Source: Puniceicoccales bacterium
Lineage (GTDB): Bacteria; Verrucomicrobiota; Verrucomicrobiia; Opitutales; LL51
Assembly: GCA_031290315.1 (NCBI GenBank)
Contig: JAITNS010000016.1
Location: 1 to 7,998 of the forward strand
Direction of reading: 5' to 3'
DNA length: 7,998 nucleotides
The position numbers and the translations under genes are program-made. The notes below the pieces were generated by a model. It was not told the DNA's origin. It made no database searches and saw only the letters and a program-made list of their open reading frames with translations. Below, piece by piece: positions 1-6,050 of the stretch (positions are counted from its first letter, which is position 1; every line of letters begins with the position of its first letter).

Positions 1-291
1 ATGATGGAGCTCCGCCGCTTCTTATGGGGCGCGCTTCTTATGGGACTCCGTCCCATACCTGCCAGGGGATGGATCCCCTGGACCTCCTTTGTAGCCCTAG
101 ATTAGATGCCGTTGGCATCCAATCTAGGGCCAAGAAATAGTTCAAAGAATATTATTCTTTGAACTTAATAATAGTGTGACCGGGGCATTGAGTTCGCCCT
201 GGACCACGTGCGTTGCACGTGGTCCAGGGCGGTCCCAAGGTCCAGGAAACAATGTTTCCTGGCGAGGATCATAAGGGCGAGCAGCCCTTAT
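1..291 (+). repeat. Hairpin-chain palindromic element, copy A (cut by window start)
   Basis: A non-coding, GC-rich block made almost wholly of consecutive inverted repeats. Visible hairpins (arms): H1 39-46/50-57; H2 62-70/73-81; H3 94-110/114-130 with one mismatch; H5 139-150/154-165; H6 195-211/215-231, 17 perfect pairs; H7 242-250/254-262; H8 271-278/284-291. Most loops are 3 nt; H2 has 2 and H8 has 5. The numbering follows copy B, which has an extra H4. The block matches the reverse complement of 4487-4790, so it is a dispersed repeat. It contains a 13-bp direct repeat at 16-28 and 32-44. No protein, tRNA or rRNA is recognisable in it. The true left end lies before base 1. It resembles in style REP/BIME or Rickettsia palindromic elements, but I recognise no named family. 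Its function is unknown. Confidence 0.9.
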
Positions 292-324
292 ATTTAGATT
301 AAGGCATTTAAGTTCAATTTAACA

Positions 325-353
325 TTGTATTTATTGGAAAAATATCATATTAA
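325..353 (+). promoter_or_regulatory. Candidate sigma-70-type promoter of serS
   Basis: TTGTAT at 325-330 and TATTAA at 348-353 are 17 bases apart, each matching four of six consensus positions. A start about 7 bases downstream would fall almost on the serS ATG at 362 and give a leaderless or near-leaderless mRNA. That would agree with the missing Shine-Dalgarno sequence. In such AT-rich DNA a chance match is quite possible. Confidence 0.3.
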
Positions 354-361
354 ATTTTATT

Positions 362-1636
362 ATGCTCGATCTAAAATTTATCCGTGAATATACTAACGAA
401 CTTAAATCTGGTATCGCCAAAAAAAAATTTACCTGTGATATGGACGCCTTTATCGCAATCGATAACGAACGACGCGAACTCCTTACGCATATCGAATCCC
501 TAAAAGCGCAGCAAAATATCGCTGGCGACTCTATTAAAAATCTCGATAAAACATCTCCCGAATTTCATTCCAAAATTAACGAATTGCGTATTATTTCCGA
601 TAATGTAAAAAATCTCGAGACCCAATTTCAAAAAATCGAAGAACAATGGAAAGCTCTCTACCTCAGTATTCCAAATATTCCCCACGCATCTGTTCCAACA
701 GGCAAGAGCGCGGACGACAACCAAACAATTGCAACCTGGGGCGATATCGATCGAGTTTCTCCGTTTGCCGTCCCGCATTACGATATTTCGTGGTTTAATC
801 AATTGATTGATTTTCCGCGTGGCGTAAAAGTTACGGGTGCAGGTTTTCCGTTTTACATCGGTGATGGAGCACGGGTAGTTCGCGGATTGATTACATTTTT
901 TTTAAATGAAGCTAAAGCTAACGGCTACACCGAATTGATGGCGCCGATCATGGTCAATAGCGATAGTGCGACGGCTACTGGTCAACTCCCCGATAAAGAG
1001 GGGCAAATGTATCACAATGATACGGATAATTTTTACATGATTCCAACCGCCGAAGTCCCCGTTACAAATTTTTTCCGCGATGAGATTTTCGATGAATCGG
1101 AATTGCCGATTTATCGTTGTGGCTACACACCTTGTTTCCGCCGCGAAGCGGGAAGTTGGGGAAAAGATGTTCGTGGACTCAATCGCTTACACCAGTTCGA
1201 TAAAGTCGAACTCGTTAAGTGGACTCACCCTAATGATAGCTTTCAAGAACTCGAAAAACTCCGCCACGACGCCGAAATGTTACTGCAAAAAATGGAACTT
1301 CCTTATCGCGTGCTTTCGATTTGTACGGGTGATATCGGTTTCCCTCATAGTAAGCAATATGATTTGGAAGTATGGTCAGGGGGGCAAAACCGTTGGCTTG
1401 AAGTATCAAGTTGCAGTAATTTTACAGACTTTCAAGCGCGTCGCGCAGGAATTAAATTCCGCGAAAAAGTAACCGGTAAGTCGACATTTGTCCATACCCT
1501 TAATGGCTCCGGACTTGCTATCCCACGCGTCCTCGCCGCTATCCTCGAAAATAATCTCCAAGAAAATGAAACTGTGCTTTTGCCGAAAGTTTTACAGGAA
1601 TTCGTCGGGAAAGAAAAAATAGGCCCCGTGAAATAA
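362..1636 (+). CDS. serS: Seryl-tRNA synthetase
   Basis: Cytoplasmic class II aminoacyl-tRNA synthetase that charges tRNA-Ser (and tRNA-Sec where present) with serine using ATP. The 424-residue length is normal for the family. Residues about 1-105 form the helical tRNA-binding arm, with a charged coiled-coil stretch around 30-97. The catalytic core follows: TAEVP at 229-233 (serine-binding TxE), motif 2 with FRREAGS at 259-265 and RGLNRLHQF at 271-279, and motif 3 with NGSGLAIPR at 381-389 followed by AAILEN. No key residue appears lost. The ATG at 362 gives the standard MLDLKFIRE start. No Shine-Dalgarno sequence precedes it; the upstream bases are T/A-rich. The last codons (KIGPVK) and the stop lie inside a tandemly duplicated segment that also carries the terminator. 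Hairpin-chain copy A lies 70 bp upstream. Confidence 0.97.
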   Translation: MLDLKFIREYTNELKSGIAKKKFTCDMDAFIAIDNERRELLTHIESLKAQQNIAGDSIKNLDKTSPEFHSKINELRIISDNVKNLETQFQKIEEQWKALYLSIPNIPHASVPTGKSADDNQTIATWGDIDRVSPFAVPHYDISWFNQLIDFPRGVKVTGAGFPFYIGDGARVVRGLITFFLNEAKANGYTELMAPIMVNSDSATATGQLPDKEGQMYHNDTDNFYMIPTAEVPVTNFFRDEIFDESELPIYRCGYTPCFRREAGSWGKDVRGLNRLHQFDKVELVKWTHPNDSFQELEKLRHDAEMLLQKMELPYRVLSICTGDIGFPHSKQYDLEVWSGGQNRWLEVSSCSNFTDFQARRAGIKFREKVTGKSTFVHTLNGSGLAIPRVLAAILENNLQENETVLLPKVLQEFVGKEKIGPVK

Positions 1637-1736
1637 TTTACTTGCAAAGTGTTTTTTTACGTAAAGTAAAATATGTATTATTTTTGTGTTTTTTAGACTA
1701 GGTGGGGGACTTATAAGTTTTCCGTTTTTATTTTTT
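1615..1736 (+). repeat. Tandem duplication unit 1 (serS tail plus terminator)
   Basis: This unit starts in the last codons of serS and runs through the first terminator. It aligns with 1741-1866 at an offset of 126 bases on the left (AGGCCCCGTG at 1621 against AGGTCCCGTG at 1747) and 132 on the right (AGACTAGG at 1695 and 1827). Shared blocks include CCCGTGAAATAATTT, CTTGCAAAGT, TTTTTTAGACTAGG and the terminator hairpin. The two units have diverged at many positions, so the duplication is not recent. Confidence 0.85.
1703..1736 (+). terminator. Rho-independent terminator of serS
   Basis: The stem pairs 1703-1710 with 1717-1724 around a 6-nt loop (TTATAA). It uses several G-U pairs and is followed by TTTTTATTTTTT. 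It lies 67 bp after the serS stop. The second unit of the tandem duplication has the same hairpin with compensated base changes, which supports its being real. Confidence 0.7.
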
Positions 1737-1740
1737 AGCA

Positions 1741-1866
1741 TAAAATAGGTCCCGTGAAATAATTTGCTTGCAAAGTATTTTTTTTACACAAGGTAAAGAG
1801 CGTATCATATTATTTTTATGTTTTTTAGACTAGGCGGGAGGCTTTCGGGCCTTCCGTTTTATTTTG
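1741..1866 (+). repeat. Tandem duplication unit 2 (non-coding copy of serS tail and terminator)
   Basis: Second copy of the unit at 1615-1736. It carries a relic of the serS end (AAAATAGGTCCCGTGAAATAA at 1743-1763 corresponds to the last codons and stop) but is no longer attached to a reading frame. It ends in a stronger version of the terminator. Both units carry a TTGCAA hexamer (1642 and 1768) that could be a -35 box, but I find no convincing matching -10, so a small RNA gene here is only a possibility. With unit 1 it fills the serS-rpoN gap. Confidence 0.8.
1835..1865 (+). terminator. Second rho-independent terminator downstream of serS
   Basis: The stem CGGGAGGC (1835-1842) pairs with GCCTTCCG (1849-1856) with one G-U pair around loop TTTCGG, followed by TTTTATTTT. 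Relative to the hairpin at 1703-1724, the A-T pair 1709/1718 has become G-C (1841/1850), T-G 1703/1724 has become C-G, and G-T 1707/1720 has become A-T. It separates serS from rpoN, so rpoN should have its own promoter in the short remaining gap. Confidence 0.8.
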
Positions 1867-1909
1867 TGACTTAGCTTGAAAAATTTTGTACCTGTTTCAC
1901 GATCATTTT

Positions 1910-3175
1910 ATGGAACTTTCCTCCAATCTCCAACAGATCCAATCCCAACATCTATCCCCCTTAATGCTTCGCTCTCTGAATATTCTTCAGCTACCCATCG
2001 GAGAACTACAGCAACTTATTTCCACTGAAATCCAATGTAACCCACTCCTCGATATCACAGTAAATGACTCTTTAAATAATGAACATACATATACGCATAA
2101 TAGGATAAATAGTGATGAAGGCAAGTTAAATTTTTTAGAAAATATTGCTGCTGAACGTTCTCCCCAAGATTATCTTCTCGATCAAGTCCCCGATATCGAT
2201 GAAACCACAAAAACAGCATTTATTATACTTATTAATAGCCTCGATGAATCCGGATTTTTACCGAAGGATACAGCTATACCGTGGGAAACGCCTCCCATGG
2301 AAGATGCATACTCGTTACTGCGGACACTTTCGCCGCGAGGTATTGGGGCGCGGGATTTACAAGATTGTTTGCAGCTCCAGCTCCCGAAACATACGCCTCT
2401 CTATGAGCTTGTCGCCCATTATTTCGACGACCTCGAACATCGTCGCTTTACGAAATTACAGCGCATACTTCACCGGACGCCTGCCGAATTGCGTACACTT
2501 TTAGCTCCCTTGAAGCACCTTAATTTTGCTCCATTAAAGACGATTACGGTCCAAGTAAATTTTCCAATTACACCGGAAATTATTTTCAAAAGAATAGACA
2601 GCCAATGGACTGTCGCCATACGTGGTATGCCCGAAATTAGGATGAGCGATCTTTATAAAGAGCTTTTGCTTCATTCTTTCAAACGCGGGGAGAAAAAATT
2701 TTTCACAGAACATCAACGGCATGCCCAATTCTTGATCCAAGCCCTACAGCAGCGCCAATCAACATTGGAGAAAATTGCCCACTATATTTTACAATCTCAA
2801 ATTAAATTTTTGGAGCATGGTAGTGAGTATCTTTGTCCGCAAAATCAAAAACAAGTCGCTACGCTACTCGCCATTCATCCTTCTACTTTATCGCGGGCGA
2901 TTAAGAATAAATATGTGCAAATAGCGCGTGATATTTTTCCGCTCAATATATTTTTTTCGCACGGTAATCACGGCTCTTTAATTGCACAATATTCCCTTAA
3001 AGAAAGAATTAAAGATATAATTCGGAATGAAATAAAAAATATGCCTTTCAGTGACGACGCGATTGCCCGAGCTTTGCAGCAAGACGGTATTTGGCTAACA
3101 CGTAGAACGGTTGCGAAATATCGCGCTTTACTTCGAATTCCGCCTGCCAATATTAGAAAATATCTATCCCCATGA
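1910..3175 (+). CDS. rpoN: RNA polymerase sigma-54 factor
   Basis: Alternative sigma factor that directs core RNA polymerase to -24/-12 promoters and needs an AAA+ enhancer-binding activator to open DNA. In ATG numbering (421 aa): glutamine/leucine-rich region I at about 1-45 (QQIQSQHLSPLMLRSLNILQ); an acidic linker; the core-binding domain, including LSPRGIGARDLQDCL at about 140-154; a helix-turn-helix around 314-336 (LLAIHPSTLSRAI); FPLNIFFS; and the RpoN box TRRTVAKYR at 397-405, where the usual first residue A is T. I chose ATG 1910 because family members begin with a few residues before the LQQ segment; a TTG at 1886 would add eight unlikely residues. There is no Shine-Dalgarno sequence. 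It overlaps murF by 4 bases (ATGA), so translational coupling is likely. No activator gene lies in the window. Confidence 0.95.
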   Translation: MELSSNLQQIQSQHLSPLMLRSLNILQLPIGELQQLISTEIQCNPLLDITVNDSLNNEHTYTHNRINSDEGKLNFLENIAAERSPQDYLLDQVPDIDETTKTAFIILINSLDESGFLPKDTAIPWETPPMEDAYSLLRTLSPRGIGARDLQDCLQLQLPKHTPLYELVAHYFDDLEHRRFTKLQRILHRTPAELRTLLAPLKHLNFAPLKTITVQVNFPITPEIIFKRIDSQWTVAIRGMPEIRMSDLYKELLLHSFKRGEKKFFTEHQRHAQFLIQALQQRQSTLEKIAHYILQSQIKFLEHGSEYLCPQNQKQVATLLAIHPSTLSRAIKNKYVQIARDIFPLNIFFSHGNHGSLIAQYSLKERIKDIIRNEIKNMPFSDDAIARALQQDGIWLTRRTVAKYRALLRIPPANIRKYLSP

Positions 3176-4509
3176 AAACTTCTTTCTTCCAACAATTACC
3201 ACAGGCTACTTTTTTCGGAGCATTCCCGGAAGAGGTTAATGGGTTTTGGAATGATACTCGGACCCTACGGCCCGGAGATTGTTTTCTCGCCCTAACTGCC
3301 CAACGCGATGGCCATACATTTCTCCCCCATGCTCGACAGCAAGGCGCGGCGTGTGCAATCGTACAGCATATTCATGAAAATCTAATCCTCCCCCAAGTGC
3401 AAGTGCCCGACGTATTTGAAGCAGCTAAAACACTCGCAAAACTTCATCGGAAACATTATATAATTACCGCTATTACGGGGAGTTACGGTAAAACGTCTAC
3501 GAAGGATATGTTAAAGCGACTCCTTGGCGACGAGGCTTATGCGACACCCGAAAATCTCAATAATGAATTAGGGGTAACGCTTTCCTTGAGTCGTATGGGA
3601 GGAGAACGTTTTGGGGTAATCGAGGGAGGGATCGATCATCCGGGGGAAATGGATCTTATTAGTGATTTAATTAGGCCCGATATCGCTATTACAACCGGAA
3701 TCACTTTTACACATGTAGCTAATTTCGAAAACTTCGAGCAACTCGTTAGCGAAAAGTGCAAAATTTTACGCGATACCTTGGAACGTGGGCGGATCGGAAT
3801 TGTCGGAGAACAATGCTTGACTTACTCGATTTTTAAAAAATCAGCAAAGCAATGTATCGTTATTGGTCAAAATAAAAATATTTCCCGATTCCCGAGTTTT
3901 ACATATTTTAAGCGGGTTGAAAAAAATGAAGTAATATTAGAAGGGAATTATTTTTCTAAGAAATTATTTCAGCTTCCTAAGATGAGTGCGGGGCAGGTCG
4001 ATAATTTTGCTAAAGTGGCGACGGTAGCTAAAATATTAGGGGTAAGTGACGAAGTAATTCAAAATAATATTATGAGTTGGCAACCAGGACATATGCGAGG
4101 AGAAGAAATAATATTTAGGGGGCACAAGGTATTTTTAGATACTTATAATGCAAATCCGGTGGCGATGCTCGATGCTTTGCGCTATTTCGATGAACAATAT
4201 TCCGGTGAAAATACATACGTTTTAGGTGGTATGCGGGAACTGGGAAAATATTCCGACTCAATACATCGTCAATTTGCAGAGTATTTTATCGGAAAACAAA
4301 ATATAACTGTCTTCGCAATCGGAATAGAATTGGAAGTCTTTTGCAAATATTTAGAATATGCAAAGTTTAAAGGGAAATTATTTTATTTTCAAGAAATAAA
4401 TCAGGCAAAAAATACTTTTAATGCGGAATTACTTGGCAGTGTCTTTGTCAAAGGTAGCCAGTTTTATCACCTGTGGGAATTAATAAATAAGGGCTGCTCG
4501 CCCTTATGA
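3172..4509 (+). CDS. murF: UDP-N-acetylmuramoyl-tripeptide--D-alanyl-D-alanine ligase
   Basis: Last cytoplasmic step of peptidoglycan precursor synthesis: ATP-dependent joining of D-Ala-D-Ala to UDP-MurNAc-tripeptide. The protein has 445 residues, close to the family norm. The N-terminal UDP-substrate domain includes DTRTLRPGDCFLAL at 28-41. The central ATPase has the P-loop GSYGKTST at 103-110, NLNNELGVTLSL at 128-139 and EGGIDHPGEMD at 151-161. The C-terminal ligase domain has GHMRGE at 306-311, DTYNANP at 323-329, GGMRELG at 352-358 and VKGS at 426-429. It starts inside the rpoN stop (ATGA overlap) and has no Shine-Dalgarno sequence. Oddity: the last few residues (roughly GCSPL) and the TGA stop are encoded by hairpin-chain copy B, whose H8 hairpin straddles the gene end. 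The catalytic domains are upstream of this and appear intact. Confidence 0.95.
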   Translation: MKTSFFQQLPQATFFGAFPEEVNGFWNDTRTLRPGDCFLALTAQRDGHTFLPHARQQGAACAIVQHIHENLILPQVQVPDVFEAAKTLAKLHRKHYIITAITGSYGKTSTKDMLKRLLGDEAYATPENLNNELGVTLSLSRMGGERFGVIEGGIDHPGEMDLISDLIRPDIAITTGITFTHVANFENFEQLVSEKCKILRDTLERGRIGIVGEQCLTYSIFKKSAKQCIVIGQNKNISRFPSFTYFKRVEKNEVILEGNYFSKKLFQLPKMSAGQVDNFAKVATVAKILGVSDEVIQNNIMSWQPGHMRGEEIIFRGHKVFLDTYNANPVAMLDALRYFDEQYSGENTYVLGGMRELGKYSDSIHRQFAEYFIGKQNITVFAIGIELEVFCKYLEYAKFKGKLFYFQEINQAKNTFNAELLGSVFVKGSQFYHLWELINKGCSPL

Positions 4510-4790
4510 TCCTCGCCAGGAAACATTGTTTCCTGGACCTTGGGACCGCCCTGGATCACGTGCAATGCACGTGGTCCAGGACGAACCACAATGTCTAGCC
4601 ACAAACTATTAAGTTCAAAGAATAATATTCTTTGAACGATTCCTTTGGCCAGAGGATGAATCCTCTGGCCCTTGATTGTAGCCCAATAATTATGTATAAT
4701 ATACATAATTATTGGGCTAATAAAAGGTCAAGGAGTCCATGACTCCTTGCGGGGTATGGGGCGGAGCCCCATAACAAGCGGCGGAGTCCC
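4487..4790 (-). repeat. Hairpin-chain palindromic element, copy B (inverted relative to copy A)
   Basis: Reverse-complement relative of 1-291. Hairpins in plus coordinates (arms): H8 4487-4494/4500-4507; H7 4516-4524/4528-4536; H6 4547-4563/4567-4583, one wobble and one mismatch; H5 4613-4623/4627-4637; H4 4647-4657/4660-4670, absent from copy A; H3 4679-4697/4701-4719, 19 perfect pairs; H2 4729-4737/4741-4749; H1 4755-4762/4766-4773. Loops are 2-3 nt except H8 (5 nt). H5, H7 and H8 are identical to copy A and H6 nearly so. H1-H3 differ in sequence but stay paired. The right edge near 4790 is approximate, because copy A is cut there. The element overlaps the 3' end of murF and fills most of the murF-ispG gap. 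Any open frame inside it is a chance product of the palindromes. Confidence 0.9.
4647..4670. repeat. Hairpin H4, present only in copy B
   Basis: Perfect inverted repeat GGCCAGAGGAT / ATCCTCTGGCC with a 2-nt centre. Copy A has only GGCCAAG-like linker at the corresponding place (128-134). Its core (CCAGAGGAT/ATCCTCTGG) is almost the same as the hairpin at the H2 position of copy A (62-81, CCAGGGGAT/ATCCCCTGG), differing by one compensated pair. It therefore looks like a module that can occupy different slots in the chain. Confidence 0.8.
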
Positions 4791-4850
4791 CTATATTTAC
4801 ATAACAATTTTATTATTGTTTTGTCGACAATTTTGCTACATTTTATTTTT
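4791..4850 (+). other. Short AT-rich gap between copy B and ispG
   Basis: About 60 bases of AT-rich sequence between the repeat and the ispG ATG. It holds the perfect 10-bp palindrome TTGTCGACAA at 4821-4830. No convincing -35/-10 pair and no Shine-Dalgarno sequence can be seen. Any ispG promoter must lie here or inside the repeat. Confidence 0.4.
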
Positions 4851-5942
4851 ATGTTTCGGCGTCATACTCATATTATTTCCGTTGGTCACTTACAAATTGG
4901 CAATGATTGCCCCATACGCATTCAATCCATGACTAATACTCCGACCCAAGATATTGCTGCTACTCTCCAACAAATCCGCCGGCTATACGAAGCTCAATGT
5001 GAAATTGTTCGTATCGCCGTTCCTAATTTCCGTGCCATCGAAGCTTTCCGATCTATCAAATCTGCGCTTCAAAATGATAAAATCTACATTCCGCTTGTTG
5101 CCGATGTCCATTTTTCCCCATCGATTGCCATAGCTTGTCTTCCATTTGCCGATAAAATCCGTATTAATCCTGGTAATTTTCATAATTACTACGATACCTT
5201 TAAAACCCTTATTCGATCTGCTAAAAAAGAAGGGAAAGCCATTCGCATTGGCGTCAATCGTGGCTCTCTGAGTAAAAGTATATTAGAACAATACGACAAT
5301 ACATCGGAAGGTGTATACCAAAGTGCGCTTCCTTTCCTTGAAATTGCCCAGGAAGAAGATTTTTATAATATTATTCTATCATTTAAATCGAGTGATGTGA
5401 ATCAAATGATTGACGATCACCGCTATATTTTACGGAAACTCGATACACGGGGATTAAATTTCCCGATACATTTAGGGGTTACGGAGGTAGGAAATGATAC
5501 TTATGGTCGCATTAAGAGTGCGATTGGTATTGGTAGTTTGTTACTAGAGGGCATTGGGGATACGATTCGTGTTTCGTTAACGGAGGACCCGGTTCATGAA
5601 ATTTCGGTAGCGTACGACATTTTACAAGCTTGTAATAAACGGATCAATCATGTGGAATACATTGCATGTCCATCCTGTGGTCGGACGCAATTTAATATTG
5701 AGCATATTTTCAATGAAATCAAAGAGAAGACAGCGCATTTAAGAGGGATAAAGATAGCGGTTATGGGATGTTTAGTGAATGGGATTGGGGAGATGGGGGA
5801 TGCGGATTTCGGGTATATTGGTGCTGGTCCTGGGCGAGTCAACCTTTATCACAAAAATCGTTGCATTAAAACAAATATTCTCGAAGAAAATGCCGTCGCC
5901 GAATTACTCCACCTCATCGAAATATCCTTATCAATAAAGTAA
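4851..5942 (+). CDS. ispG: 4-hydroxy-3-methylbut-2-en-1-yl diphosphate synthase (IspG/GcpE)
   Basis: Cytoplasmic iron-sulfur enzyme of the MEP isoprenoid pathway; it converts MEcPP to HMBPP by two-electron reduction. From ATG 4851 the protein has 363 residues, the compact two-domain type without the large insert known from chlamydial and plant enzymes. TIM-barrel motifs: QSMTNT at 25-30, VADVHF at 83-88, RINPGN at 104-109 and SAIGIG near 223-228. The [4Fe-4S] domain has CPSC (Cys273, Cys276), Cys307 and Glu314, at the spacing of E. coli Cys270, Cys273, Cys305 and Glu312. The motif usually written NGPGE reads NGIGE. The end GEMGDADFGYIGAGPG resembles the Bacteroidota/Verrucomicrobiota form. 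A TTG at 4821 would add ten hydrophobic residues and is less likely. The stop codon lies within a downstream hairpin. Confidence 0.95.
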   Translation: MFRRHTHIISVGHLQIGNDCPIRIQSMTNTPTQDIAATLQQIRRLYEAQCEIVRIAVPNFRAIEAFRSIKSALQNDKIYIPLVADVHFSPSIAIACLPFADKIRINPGNFHNYYDTFKTLIRSAKKEGKAIRIGVNRGSLSKSILEQYDNTSEGVYQSALPFLEIAQEEDFYNIILSFKSSDVNQMIDDHRYILRKLDTRGLNFPIHLGVTEVGNDTYGRIKSAIGIGSLLLEGIGDTIRVSLTEDPVHEISVAYDILQACNKRINHVEYIACPSCGRTQFNIEHIFNEIKEKTAHLRGIKIAVMGCLVNGIGEMGDADFGYIGAGPGRVNLYHKNRCIKTNILEENAVAELLHLIEISLSIK

Positions 5943-5996
5943 CTATATCTTCTAAATTTTATTTTTAAGGGATATAGTTACATTATATTATTGTTT
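5939..5996 (+). terminator. Probable terminator hairpin at the ispG 3' end
   Basis: GTAACTATATC at 5939-5949 pairs perfectly with GATATAGTTAC at 5971-5981. The stem continues inward through two T-G pairs, one mismatch and four A-T pairs (5953-5956/5964-5967) to a 7-nt loop. The ispG TAA (5940-5942) is inside the stem. A T-rich run (TTATATTATTGTTTTTT) follows. The stem is AT-rich, so efficiency is uncertain. It would stop ispG transcripts before the convergent protease gene. Confidence 0.55.
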
Positions 5997-6009
5997 TTTA
6001 ATTTGATTA

Positions 6010-6029
6010 ATGAATATTTAACTATTCAT
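6010..6029. other. Small hairpin in the convergent gap
   Basis: ATGAATA (6010-6016) and TATTCAT (6023-6029) form an inverted repeat with a 6-nt loop. It lies between the convergent ispG and protease genes. No clear U-tract follows on either strand, so it is a weak terminator candidate for the protease gene at best. Confidence 0.25.
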
Positions 6030-6050
6030 CATGGCTTGCTTTTTCAGCAT

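Noticed and set aside
1..361. T-box or other riboswitch leader for serS
   Set aside because: The hairpins upstream belong to the dispersed repeat, and I see no T-box consensus or antiterminator arrangement next to the start codon.
1642..1735. Small RNA gene in the serS-rpoN gap
   Set aside because: A TTGCAA hexamer and a terminator exist in each unit, but no convincing -10 box at proper spacing, so a dedicated promoter cannot be supported.
1886..1909. TTG start for rpoN adding eight residues
   Set aside because: The added residues are unlike sigma-54 N-termini, while ATG 1910 gives the expected short lead into region I.
4467..4706. Minus-strand open frame of 79 codons across copy B
   Set aside because: It is a reading of the palindromic repeat and the murF 3' end; it has no family similarity that I recognise, and the same palindromes in copy A differ in sequence and module content.
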